This document shows, in pieces, positions 15,143-23,514 of a DNA stretch of 64,000 bases. Under the pieces are notes generated by a model. It saw nothing but the letters and a program-made list of their open reading frames with translations, ran no database searches and was not told the DNA's origin. The translations under genes were made by a program, and so were the position numbers. Numbering within the stretch: the stretch's first letter is position 1; every line of letters begins with the position of its first letter. This stretch comes from Candidatus Obscuribacter sp. (lineage in GTDB: Bacteria; Cyanobacteriota; Vampirovibrionia; Obscuribacterales; Obscuribacteraceae), in assembly GCA_016712465.1 (NCBI GenBank), contig JADJQZ010000001.1, positions 930,001 to 994,000 of the forward strand. The letters are read 5' to 3'.

Positions 15143-16546
15143 ATGTCCGACACCGCCAGAACGGTTCTAATAGTTGATGACGACCCCATGTTTCGTCGAT
15201 TCGTGGCCAGTGCTCTGTCGGCCAGAGGCATTAATGTCAGAGAGGCCCGCAACACCATCGAGGGCGAGAGGCTCCTTTTGGAAGATCCTGATTTACTCAT
15301 CGTCGACTACAAGTTGCCGCAGGCCGACGGAGCTTCCTGGATTCGAAAATTAAAAGAGCAGGGAGTTTCCATACCAATCGTGTTTTGCTCCGGGTCTTGC
15401 TTCGATAGTAAGGTCTTTTCCGTTGTCAGAAATGTGCTTTCGGTAGATCTGATTTTGCAGAAGCCGATTGCTCCAGAGCGCCTGGCAGAAGCCATTGTTT
15501 CTCTACTGCCCCAGTCTCAGTTCGCCCCTGAGGACGTATCCAGCCCACTCAAGCCTCCTCTGCCATCCTCGGCCGGTCGCGAAAGCTCAGAGAAGTCTGC
15601 CGCTGACTGGATGGAGACCTATGCGGCTGAAGAAGACCTGGAGACGCGCCGCATATTGGAAGAATTGGCCAGAGACTATGTCGCCAATCTGCCTGCGGCT
15701 ATCGATGAAATCGCCGCTGAGATTTGTCGGCTCGGCTCGGAAGAAAGCGCTGAGCTGCTGGAAGGTGCCGCCAATCGGGCTCATCAAATTCGAGGTACCG
15801 GCAGCTCCCTTGGCTTTTGCGAATTAGGAGTACTGGCCGGCGAGTTGGAAGATAGACTCAATGCTCTTGATGTCGCTGACAAAGAATGGCTTGCTTCATG
15901 GCGAGAAGAACTACTTGTATTCGTTGATTTGATGCGCAATGTGGTTGACAATCACATACGCCAGTATGCGCGGGCCGACTCCCCGGTTGAAAGCGCGAAG
16001 GTCGAAAGCGGTCTTGAACATAAGCCAGACCGCCATGGTGGCGGCGCCTTTGCCCAGGTTGCTGAAGCCGAAATGAAGCCGGTTCTGGTTCGCTCCACAT
16101 TGAGTCGTTTGGCCAGGAGCGTCACGCCTCCTCGGGTTCTGCTGGTACTAAATCCTTCCGGTACAGTGGGTGCGCATGAAATTGAGCCGGTTTTGTCTAT
16201 GCTGCCCGCCACCAGTCATTGTCTGGTTCAGACTCTCAGTTCGGCGCTCACACTCATGAGCTGCCTCAACGAGGGCCCTCCCGATCTGGTATTGATGGAA
16301 GCTGATTTGCCCGGACTGACGGGTTTCGAGGCTTGTCGAATGCTGCGTGCCCACCCACTCTGGGGGGAGTTACCAATCTTGCTTCTTTTGAAGTCAGCCG
16401 ATGCTGAAGAGAGACGCCAGGTTTTTGAGTGCGGGGCGAGCGACTTTGTACTCCTGCCGATACTGGAAGAGGAACTGCAAACTCGTGTGAGAACGGTCAT
16501 TCCAGAGCCTGACAGAAATAATTTGCTGAGTACCATACAAATGTAG
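15143..16546 (+). CDS. REC-Hpt-pseudoREC phosphorelay protein
   Basis: 467 residues. The N-terminal receiver (5-125) has LIVDDDP, phosphoacceptor Asp55 in LLIVDYKLPQADG and Lys in ILQKPIA. A middle Hpt domain (about 160-275) carries His214 in NRAHQIRGTGSSLGF. The C-terminal domain (about 330-460) has the receiver fold pattern but lost its chemistry: the acidic pair is replaced (LLVLNPSG), the phosphoacceptor position is Glu386 (LVLMEADLPG), and the conserved Lys is Leu (FVLLPILEEE). There is no DNA-binding or enzyme output. It probably passes phosphate from REC1 to a partner through His214, while the last domain acts by binding. ATG, TTGTT upstream, ribosome site weak. Confidence 0.88.
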   Translation: MSDTARTVLIVDDDPMFRRFVASALSARGINVREARNTIEGERLLLEDPDLLIVDYKLPQADGASWIRKLKEQGVSIPIVFCSGSCFDSKVFSVVRNVLSVDLILQKPIAPERLAEAIVSLLPQSQFAPEDVSSPLKPPLPSSAGRESSEKSAADWMETYAAEEDLETRRILEELARDYVANLPAAIDEIAAEICRLGSEESAELLEGAANRAHQIRGTGSSLGFCELGVLAGELEDRLNALDVADKEWLASWREELLVFVDLMRNVVDNHIRQYARADSPVESAKVESGLEHKPDRHGGGAFAQVAEAEMKPVLVRSTLSRLARSVTPPRVLLVLNPSGTVGAHEIEPVLSMLPATSHCLVQTLSSALTLMSCLNEGPPDLVLMEADLPGLTGFEACRMLRAHPLWGELPILLLLKSADAEERRQVFECGASDFVLLPILEEELQTRVRTVIPEPDRNNLLSTIQM

Positions 16547-16790
16547 TATAATTGTCCTACGTTCAAAAACTTAATTGACCATTTCGAGTGCTTCCACGTC
16601 GCTGCAAGGCAATGTTGTCGCTGTATTTATGACTGCCTTAAACCGCTTCCAAAGCTGTTCGACAGGCAGTGGTGCCATGCAGATGCAGGGCTGCCTTGCC
16701 TCATGGTTTGCAGTCCATGTAGTCTTGGCAGATTTAATTCAGTCGTGGGGAAGCATATCTTGCTAGTATTAGTAATTGCGGGAGGTTTGC

Positions 16791-18908
16791 ATGTTCTCCG
16801 ATAACGCGCTCAAAGTTCTTCAGAAGCGATATTTCCTCAAGGACGACAAAGGGCGCCTTGTGGAAGATGTTGCCGCCCTCTTCACCCGGGTGGCCGGCGC
16901 TGTAGCGGCAAGTGAGCGAAGATTTGGCGGGGAAGAGGCAGTCGAGAAATACTGCCGAATATTTTTTGATTTGATGATCAATCGGCGTTTTATGCCCAAT
17001 TCTCCCACCTTGATGAATGCCGGTAAGAACGGTGGCCAGCTATCCGCCTGTTTTGTGCTGCCGGTACCTGATAACCTCGAAGGTATTTTCGAAACCTGCA
17101 AAAATGCCGCCCTCATCCACAAAACCGGTGGGGGTACGGGGTTCTCTTTCTCGCGCATTCGTCCCGCTAACGATCGGGTGGCCAGCTCTACCGGTGTAGC
17201 TTCCGGTCCGATCAGTTTTATGACTGTATACGATGCCGCTACTGAAGCAATTCGCCAGGGCGGTACCAGGCGTGGTGCCAATATGGGCATCTTGCGTATC
17301 GATCATCCGGACATCGAGGAATTCATCAGTTGTAAACGCGACACCGATAAGCTCAATAATTTCAATATTTCAGTAGCTGTTACCGATACCTTTATGCAGG
17401 CCGTCAGAGAAGACAGAGACTTCGAGTTAATTCACCCCTCGTATTTTGAGGCTGAACGAAAGAACGGCGCAACTGCCATTGACCGCAGTTTATATGTGGT
17501 GCGCACCGTTTCGGCCCGAGATCTTTTCCGCCGCATTGTCGAAAATGCTCATGCTACAGGGGAACCCGGGCTCGTTTTTATAGATCGCATCAATGAGAGT
17601 GATCCGGTTTTCCTTACCTTTGACTCTGATGGACGTCCCGTTGCCGGAACTGAAGACATTGAGGCTACCAATCCCTGCGGTGAGCAACCGCTCGGTCCGG
17701 GCGACGCCTGTAATCTTGGTTCTATAAATGTGGCCGCTTTTGTCGACGAGTCGGGGACAGACTTCGATTATGATGCCCTGGGTTCTGTGGTTGACCATTG
17801 TGTGCGCTTTCTTGATGATGTTATAGACGCCAACTGCTATCCCTTTGAATTTGTGCGGGCTGCCACCCTCAACAACAGGCGCATTGGGCTCGGAATTATG
17901 GGCTTTGCCGAAGCGCTGATTCGTATGGGTCTGCCTTACGACAGTGAAGCTGCCGTGGCCAGAGGCGAGCAATTGATGCGCTTTATTGATGAGCGGGCAG
18001 CGCAAGCTTCGGCTGCCCTGGCCGACGAGCGGGGCAACTTCCCGAACTGGCCCTCCTCCACATGGGGAGCCCGGCAACAGAAGAGACGAAATGCAACCGT
18101 CACCACTATCGCTCCGACCGGCACCATATCTATTATCGCCGGCACCACATCCGGTATCGAGCCTCTTTTCGCTATTTCTTTCGTGCGGCGGGTTATGGGC
18201 GGTACGGAACTGATCGAGATCAATCCCTTATTCGAGGAGCAGGCTAAAGAGCGAGGTTTCTACAGCGAAGCTCTCATGCGTAAAATCGCGCAGTTGGGAA
18301 CCGTTCACGATATACCGGAGGTGCCGGAAGACATACGCCGGCTCTGGGTTTGTGCTCATGATATAGATTACGTCTGGCACATAAAAATGCAGGCAGCCTT
18401 TCAGCGGCATACCGACAATGCGGTTTCCAAAACCATAAACTTCCCGGCTGCGGCCACGGAAACTCAGGTTGAACAGTCTTTTCTGGCGGCCTACGAACAG
18501 GGTCTGAAAGGCATCACGGTATATCGAGATACTTCCAGGCGCAGCCAGGTGCTTAACCTTCGCCATACCGACCCTCTGAAGAAAGCGGCTGGAATTCTCG
18601 CCCGGGATCACCACATCGAGGAAGCCGAACCCGGAAAAAAGACCGTTTCTGTTGGCCGAAAGGGGACTGTGACTAGTCCCCGGTCGGAAAGCGTCAGTAT
18701 TTCCATGGTGGCTTGCGAAGTGACTTCCCGGGAATCCGGCCCAGAGGTCAGTCAGAACCAGGAGGCAACCTTTACAGTTTCTACTATGTTGCGTCTCTCG
18801 GACGTATATGCGAAGGTCGACTTCTGTCCCCAGTGTGGCATAGCTGAGAGTTTCCTCAAATATGAAGCCTGTCGTTTGTGCTCATCCTGCGGTTATACTA
18901 AGTGTTGA
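16791..18908 (+). CDS. nrdJ: Adenosylcobalamin-dependent (class II) ribonucleoside-diphosphate reductase
   Basis: About 705 residues. It reduces ribonucleotides to deoxyribonucleotides using a coenzyme B12 radical, without oxygen need. Family landmarks: NSPTLMNAGKNGGQLSACFVLPV (catalytic Cys), HKTGGGTGFSFSRIRP, GGTRRGANMGIL, ATNPCGEQPLGPGDACNLGS (second catalytic Cys and Glu) and APTGTISIIAGTTSGIEP. The C-terminus has two cysteine pairs (CPQCG and CSSCGYTKC) like the zinc/thiol tail of class II enzymes. ATG at 16791 has GGGAGG 5 bases upstream. The 240-base leader shows no B12-riboswitch core or NrdR box that I can recognise. dcd follows 56 bases downstream, so both supply DNA precursors. Confidence 0.96.
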   Translation: MFSDNALKVLQKRYFLKDDKGRLVEDVAALFTRVAGAVAASERRFGGEEAVEKYCRIFFDLMINRRFMPNSPTLMNAGKNGGQLSACFVLPVPDNLEGIFETCKNAALIHKTGGGTGFSFSRIRPANDRVASSTGVASGPISFMTVYDAATEAIRQGGTRRGANMGILRIDHPDIEEFISCKRDTDKLNNFNISVAVTDTFMQAVREDRDFELIHPSYFEAERKNGATAIDRSLYVVRTVSARDLFRRIVENAHATGEPGLVFIDRINESDPVFLTFDSDGRPVAGTEDIEATNPCGEQPLGPGDACNLGSINVAAFVDESGTDFDYDALGSVVDHCVRFLDDVIDANCYPFEFVRAATLNNRRIGLGIMGFAEALIRMGLPYDSEAAVARGEQLMRFIDERAAQASAALADERGNFPNWPSSTWGARQQKRRNATVTTIAPTGTISIIAGTTSGIEPLFAISFVRRVMGGTELIEINPLFEEQAKERGFYSEALMRKIAQLGTVHDIPEVPEDIRRLWVCAHDIDYVWHIKMQAAFQRHTDNAVSKTINFPAAATETQVEQSFLAAYEQGLKGITVYRDTSRRSQVLNLRHTDPLKKAAGILARDHHIEEAEPGKKTVSVGRKGTVTSPRSESVSISMVACEVTSRESGPEVSQNQEATFTVSTMLRLSDVYAKVDFCPQCGIAESFLKYEACRLCSSCGYTKC

Positions 18909-18964
18909 CGCCGCCCCAGGCAGGGGTTGACCGGGGTAAGCGTCGCCCCTGAGGGATTTGAGCA

Positions 18965-19540
18965 ATGTCGATACTTGTAGATCATGAGATCAAAGAGGAA
19001 GTGGCAAAAGGCCGCTTGATTATCGAGCCTTACGAAGAGCGCTTGATACAGCCTAATTCCTATGACGTGCGGCTGGCTGATCGCTTTTCCTGGCACGAAG
19101 ACTCTGAAGACATTATCGATCCTTATGCACCGGATACTGTTCTTGCCGGAGTTAAACAGACGGTGCAAGAGTCCATCGTGTTAAATCCCTACGAATTCAT
19201 CCTTGGCGCCACTCTCGAAGCCCTTTGTTTGCCTGATGACATTGTCGGGCAATTGACCGGTAAGTCCAGCCTGGCTCGTCTTGGGGTTATGGTTCATGTG
19301 ACTGCCGGTTTTATCGACGCCGGTTTCAGTCACCCGCCCGCTCAGATTACCCTGGAAATCTTGAATGTGGGTAACCGACCGGTACGTCTCCATGCCGGGA
19401 TGAGTATCGGGCAGATGGTCTTTACACGCACGGCGCCCTGTGAATTGCCCTATCACAAAAAGCCCGGCGCCAAGTACAACGGTCAGCAGGCCGCTGCTCA
19501 TAGCAAGTACTACCTGAATAAAGCACAGTCCCCCGCTTAA
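18965..19540 (+). CDS. dcd: dCTP deaminase
   Basis: 191 residues, the usual Dcd length. It deaminates dCTP to dUTP (or to dUMP in bifunctional forms) on the route to dTTP. It shows RLIIEPYEERLIQPNSYDVRL, the nucleotide-binding GKSSLARLGV, HVTAGFIDAGF (with catalytic Glu in the following TLEILN) and IGQMVF. The ATG has GAGGGA 8 bases upstream. It follows nrdJ closely on the same strand and is probably co-transcribed. Whether it is mono- or bifunctional cannot be told from these motifs. Confidence 0.95.
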   Translation: MSILVDHEIKEEVAKGRLIIEPYEERLIQPNSYDVRLADRFSWHEDSEDIIDPYAPDTVLAGVKQTVQESIVLNPYEFILGATLEALCLPDDIVGQLTGKSSLARLGVMVHVTAGFIDAGFSHPPAQITLEILNVGNRPVRLHAGMSIGQMVFTRTAPCELPYHKKPGAKYNGQQAAAHSKYYLNKAQSPA

Positions 19541-19557
19541 GGTCGCTGCTATTGTGA

Positions 19558-20541
19558 TCAGGTATTGGGTTCACGATTGTTGAGTAGTCGCCTCAAGCCT
19601 TCACCTTTGTTGCCTACCTTTATATCCGGAACGCTTTTGGGCTGTTCCTGTCCGGCTGGTTTGGGCTCCGGCCCCTTATCAGGTTGATCTCTAGGCGCTG
19701 AGGTCGTCTCTTGAGCTTGAGGCACGGGCAGTTTGATTGGTTCCTTAGGCTGGTGCCTGGCCGTATCCGGCATGATAGGCACGCCGGTGAGAGATTCGCC
19801 CTGGAACTCTGCCAGGAACCTGTCCGGCAGGGCCATATTTTGCAGAGTTTCGGCATCATCAGTGACGTTGTAAGTGCCTCTTTTGTATCGAGGGATGCGG
19901 GTCTCCCTTGTGTTCAGTTGAGAGAGCGGTCGATACGTCTGATAGGCGGCAGAGTTTTTCTGATTGCGTTCCTCTGTGTTTAATCTGTACTTTTCTTCAA
20001 GCTGCTTGGCGGCTTGATGGCGGTGAGTTTCTCTCAATAGTCCGGCATAGTTATTCAAGACATTGAGTGTGTGAGGGTGGTCCATTCCCAGTTGTTTGAT
20101 TTGTATAGCAATGGATCTCTGGTATTCCGATTCCGCCAGGTAGTGCTTTTTCTGCCGATGGTAGAGCAGGGCTAAATTGTTTATATAAACTCCCACATCC
20201 GGATGCTCCGGGCCCAGATTGCGTTCATGCAGATCGATAATGCTCTTAACCAGTGGTTCGGCCTGGGCAAACTTGCCATGGCTGAAGTAGAGCTGGGCCA
20301 GGGTCTCCAGGCTGAGGGCGCGGCGGCTATCTCGCATTGGTAGTGCTTCGGCCAGAGTCAGAACTGTTTGCAAGAGGCTTTCGGTTTCGGTGAAATTGGC
20401 CTGAGCCATGGATTGTTGCACCTGCTTCCAGGCCTGGGTCCAACGAGCTTCGGCATCCGGGACGCTTGAGGTTTTGCCCGGCTCTGTCTGCCCTGTCTGT
20501 TCACAGGCCCCGATTTCTTCAATGTTCTGGCTTTCGTCCAT
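19558..20541 (-). CDS. TPR protein, kinesin-light-chain-like repeats
   Basis: 327 residues. Residues ~30-200 are 42-residue TPR units of the kinesin-light-chain/NB-ARC-associated kind, as in LYFSHGKFAQAEPLVKSIID with LGPEHPDVGVYINNLALLYH and the next unit with MDHPHTLNVLNNYAGLLRE. Residues ~215-327 are Pro/Gln/Lys-rich and disordered. There is no signal peptide or membrane helix, so it is likely cytoplasmic and mediates protein contacts. It converges on dcd with 17 bases between. The partner is unknown. Confidence 0.85.
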   Translation of the reverse strand: MDESQNIEEIGACEQTGQTEPGKTSSVPDAEARWTQAWKQVQQSMAQANFTETESLLQTVLTLAEALPMRDSRRALSLETLAQLYFSHGKFAQAEPLVKSIIDLHERNLGPEHPDVGVYINNLALLYHRQKKHYLAESEYQRSIAIQIKQLGMDHPHTLNVLNNYAGLLRETHRHQAAKQLEEKYRLNTEERNQKNSAAYQTYRPLSQLNTRETRIPRYKRGTYNVTDDAETLQNMALPDRFLAEFQGESLTGVPIMPDTARHQPKEPIKLPVPQAQETTSAPRDQPDKGPEPKPAGQEQPKSVPDIKVGNKGEGLRRLLNNREPNT

Positions 20542-20858
20542 GGACTTGGGAATAATCCTTACCTTAATAGTGTTGTGCTTCCTGTCCAGTGCCGTTTGTG
20601 GGTTTTCCGGTACCTATATCCCGGCCGCAGCAACAGGTATAGAGGACGCGCCTTATTTATATGCCCACTTTAGATTTGATGCTTCAAATAGTTTTTCTAA
20701 ACTGCCTGCCTTAGATAAAATCTAGCCTTTGCCGGGGTGAAAGTGGGAATTCCACGCATTTACGTGCGGCTGAGTTCTGTCTAATATGATGAAGCGCGTT
20801 TATGGGCATAGTGCCTATGGGAAAGGGCAGCGCTTTTTCTAGGTCTGGAGGGGTTCTA
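20542..20858. other. Divergent intergenic region
   Basis: 317 bases between the TPR gene (minus) and the large unknown gene (plus). It contains the candidate plus-strand promoter at 20759-20787. Open frames in it are short, lack ribosome sites and are not credible. Nothing else is evident. Confidence 0.5.
20759..20787 (+). promoter_or_regulatory. Candidate promoter
   Basis: TTTACG (20759-20764) and TAATAT (20782-20787), 17-base spacer, about 70 bases before the ATG at 20859. Both boxes are moderate matches. Confidence 0.4.
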
Positions 20859-23375
20859 ATGGGTGGCGAAATTCCCGCTGAAAGCGGTGACGGTAAGCAG
20901 AAGAAACAGGAGCAGCCCCGAATCAGCTTTTCGCAGGCCTTTGACGAAGTGCAGCAGGCGCCCGGCGTGGCTCCTGGAGCCTTGCAGAACGGCGAGAAAT
21001 CAAAGTCGCTCGATCCATTCTACAAACCGCCGGCTGATGGTCATAAACCTCCGGGCCGAGCTACCTACGGCACTGACCGGGATCCTACCGGTGGAACTAT
21101 AGACCGGAACAGGCAGACGGAAGTACCGAATTTTCAAGAGCACCACGCCGACAAGGCGCGTGATCCCAATCAGCCCTACAGTCGCTATGATCCAACCGGT
21201 CGTAATCAGACCGCCCAGGTAGATATTCAGCAGAAGGCCCGGGCTGATGCTCATATCATGTCCATCATTGCCAAGCGCGGTCTGGCTAATGATATTTCCC
21301 GTGATCCTGACGCCCGCACCGGCAACGGCATGATGAGAGGCTCTGCCCGCCTGGTGGTAGCCGGTCTTGGCGGCGTACTGGCCAGCAAGTCGGAAGGTTT
21401 GATCAACACGGCTGCAGAGCGGTCTGTCAGTTACGGTCAACAGCTGAAAGCCGGCGAGGGTGGTTTCAGCAAGGCCGCAGGTACCGTGGTGGAGCAGCCC
21501 GGTAAGTTCTGGCAGAGATTCGGCACCAGCACGGGGGATTATATCCCTACCAAGGGTGCTAATCTGGCTGCAGAAGCTTCTACGCTGCGCACCGGCATGA
21601 TCGATAGTATGCAGAAGATTGCCGCCGAGGGATCCGATGATGCCGCCAAAGCTCTGGCTAACCACAAGCTGCCGATTTTGCGCGGTTCCATTACCCCCGA
21701 TGTGATTGCCACCGCCAAGACTTCTCCCGGTATATGGTCGGCTGAAGAAATCGCAAGTTTAGAGAAAATCAGCAAAGCCGAAGCCACCCTTGCCGCGCAA
21801 GCGAAGAAGGCCGGCAGTGCCGTGGCTGATGAAATGGGTGGGTTCAAGGCCTTCCGCAGCGGCTTGTCCGGCGCCGTGGGTACTTATGGTATGGTACTGG
21901 CCGACCGGTCCGCCGCTGAGGCCATTAGCGGCAATAAGAATGCTGCCGCCGAGTCCTGGAACGTTATGCAGTGGGCAGCACCTGCTTCTCTGGCCCTTGG
22001 TAAGACTACATGGGGTAAGGCCGGCTATCTTGGTCTCTCCTTGCTTGGTTCCAGAGGTACCGACGCTTTGCTCGGCAAGGCGCCCGACAATTGGAATGCT
22101 CCTACGGGCATGATGGATTGGAAGGATGCCGGTATGCTTGGCGCTACTTTGACTCTCGCCAGCCGCATTCCCAATCCTATAGGCAGAGTCGGTGTAGCCC
22201 TGGCCGGTGTGACCGCCGTCAAAGGTATTCACGCCTTCGAAGATAACCTGCCCGGCAACCTCAAGGCAACTTATGCAGATACTAAAGAACAGGTACTGAA
22301 TGACAGTCGTGAGCGCAGTGGTAGTTCTCTCAATGCCATGCGTGAGTCATATCAGAATCTCAGCGGCAAGAAAGAAGATTATCTCTTCGACCTGGTGCGT
22401 GCCTCCGATGAACAGATGAAAGCCAGCTGGAATCTGAAGAAACAGGACGGTACTCCGCTTCTCAGCGACGATATGAAGCTTCTGGCTTACAGACAGGATG
22501 GCGTCATGAGACGCTCACTTGCGGATGAGACTATCAAAAACGGCACTCGCATCATCGACAAGTCGAAAGTGGCCTACATGCTGGAAGGCTATAACCTTGA
22601 CTTGAACGGTCTGGCTGCCGACCTCTTGCTTCGTTCGGCCAGTAGCACCGGCGGTGCGGCCTTCATGACACAGTCCATCATCAACAATAACAACGACTCC
22701 TCCAAGCCCAAAATTCTTGTGGAAGGTACCCAGCCTACGCAGGCAGAAATAGACGGTTTGAATAAGTTCACCGCTGATACACGCAAGAATCTGGATGCAA
22801 TTCTGGATGGCAAACACGATATTCCCGGTGCCATAAACGAGCTTTCCAAGCCCCAGTGGGCTGGTGCCAATTCTGATGATTTGCTGCGCACCGTTGTTTT
22901 TGAAGTAGACAGGCAGGCGATCAAATACGCTAAGAAGGGCGCTGGTGCTCGTGATGCGGCTGCGGCCTACGAACAGGCCGGCAACACTGGCCTGGCCGAG
23001 ATGGCCGGTCGTGAGAAGCAAGACTGCGAAAGAATGCTGGCCAAGCTCTTCCGCGATCAGGCCGTTGCCTATCTGGCTATGGCTAAGAACAAGCTTGACC
23101 ATGGTAAAGACGGTGGTGGTGCGCAAGATTTGCTCTTCAACGAGGCCAATAATCAGCATGACCTTTTGCCAGGCAATCGTCGCAAGGCCTACAACGGAGC
23201 CCAGGGTGCCATTTTGATGGCGGCTCGCTTTGGCGGCGGTTTTGACAATCCAGACCTGAAGCAATTGGTGGAAGAGTACAATAAGTTGGCTGAAAGAGTT
23301 CCAGCCACAATCCGCAGCAATTTCCGCGACACCAAGCTCAACCCCCTGAACGTAGATAACGGCCTGCAGAGATAG
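20859..23375 (+). CDS. Large protein of unknown function
   Basis: 838 residues from ATG 20859, chosen because GGAGGGG lies 6 bases upstream; the frame is open to an earlier start at 20802. No family recognised. Residues ~1-140 are polar and disordered (rich in Lys, Gln, Pro, Asp, Arg). Residues ~150-430 are Ala/Gly-rich with several weakly hydrophobic stretches (LVVAGLGGVLASKSEG, WAAPASLALGKTTWGKAGYL, MLGATLTLASRIPNPIGRVGV). The rest is mostly charged helix with a long run of Asn near LLRSASSTGGAAFMTQSIIN. No signal peptide. The glycine-rich amphipathic stretches recall membrane-inserting or secreted effector-like proteins, but this is only a resemblance. It stands alone between two unrelated genes. 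Confidence 0.75.
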   Translation: MGGEIPAESGDGKQKKQEQPRISFSQAFDEVQQAPGVAPGALQNGEKSKSLDPFYKPPADGHKPPGRATYGTDRDPTGGTIDRNRQTEVPNFQEHHADKARDPNQPYSRYDPTGRNQTAQVDIQQKARADAHIMSIIAKRGLANDISRDPDARTGNGMMRGSARLVVAGLGGVLASKSEGLINTAAERSVSYGQQLKAGEGGFSKAAGTVVEQPGKFWQRFGTSTGDYIPTKGANLAAEASTLRTGMIDSMQKIAAEGSDDAAKALANHKLPILRGSITPDVIATAKTSPGIWSAEEIASLEKISKAEATLAAQAKKAGSAVADEMGGFKAFRSGLSGAVGTYGMVLADRSAAEAISGNKNAAAESWNVMQWAAPASLALGKTTWGKAGYLGLSLLGSRGTDALLGKAPDNWNAPTGMMDWKDAGMLGATLTLASRIPNPIGRVGVALAGVTAVKGIHAFEDNLPGNLKATYADTKEQVLNDSRERSGSSLNAMRESYQNLSGKKEDYLFDLVRASDEQMKASWNLKKQDGTPLLSDDMKLLAYRQDGVMRRSLADETIKNGTRIIDKSKVAYMLEGYNLDLNGLAADLLLRSASSTGGAAFMTQSIINNNNDSSKPKILVEGTQPTQAEIDGLNKFTADTRKNLDAILDGKHDIPGAINELSKPQWAGANSDDLLRTVVFEVDRQAIKYAKKGAGARDAAAAYEQAGNTGLAEMAGREKQDCERMLAKLFRDQAVAYLAMAKNKLDHGKDGGGAQDLLFNEANNQHDLLPGNRRKAYNGAQGAILMAARFGGGFDNPDLKQLVEEYNKLAERVPATIRSNFRDTKLNPLNVDNGLQR

Positions 23376-23386
23376 TCAGATTCTTG

Positions 23387-23413
23387 TTGGTTGGTTGGTT
23401 GGTTGGTTGGTTG
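23387..23413. repeat. Tetranucleotide tandem repeat (TTGG)
   Basis: Six perfect TTGG units plus a partial seventh (TTG), 12 bases after the stop of the large unknown gene and about 100 bases before comEC. Such repeats change length by slippage. It lies outside coding frames, so any effect would be on transcription or RNA structure. Confidence 0.9.
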
Positions 23414-23433
23414 AATTGAACTTTTTGCCGACC

Positions 23434-23488
23434 GGTGACGTTTTAGATAGTGGAGGAAGCGTAAGCTTCCATCTCTAGTTCCGTCACC
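23434..23488. repeat. Long interrupted inverted repeat upstream of comEC
   Basis: GGTGACG (23434-23440) pairs with CGTCACC (23482-23488). Inside, GGAAGC (23455-23460) pairs with GCTTCC (23465-23470) around a GTAA loop, with partial pairing between. As RNA it is a long bulged hairpin ending about 26 bases before the comEC start. There is no U-run, so attenuation without a terminator, a processing site or a palindromic genomic repeat are all possible. Confidence 0.6.
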
Positions 23489-23514
23489 AAGTCACTTAGG
23501 GTTGAATATTGTCT

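Noticed and set aside
16547..16790. Possible cobalamin riboswitch upstream of nrdJ
   Set aside because: A B12-dependent enzyme made it worth looking for, but I cannot find the conserved B12-box or core helices. An Infernal search would settle it.
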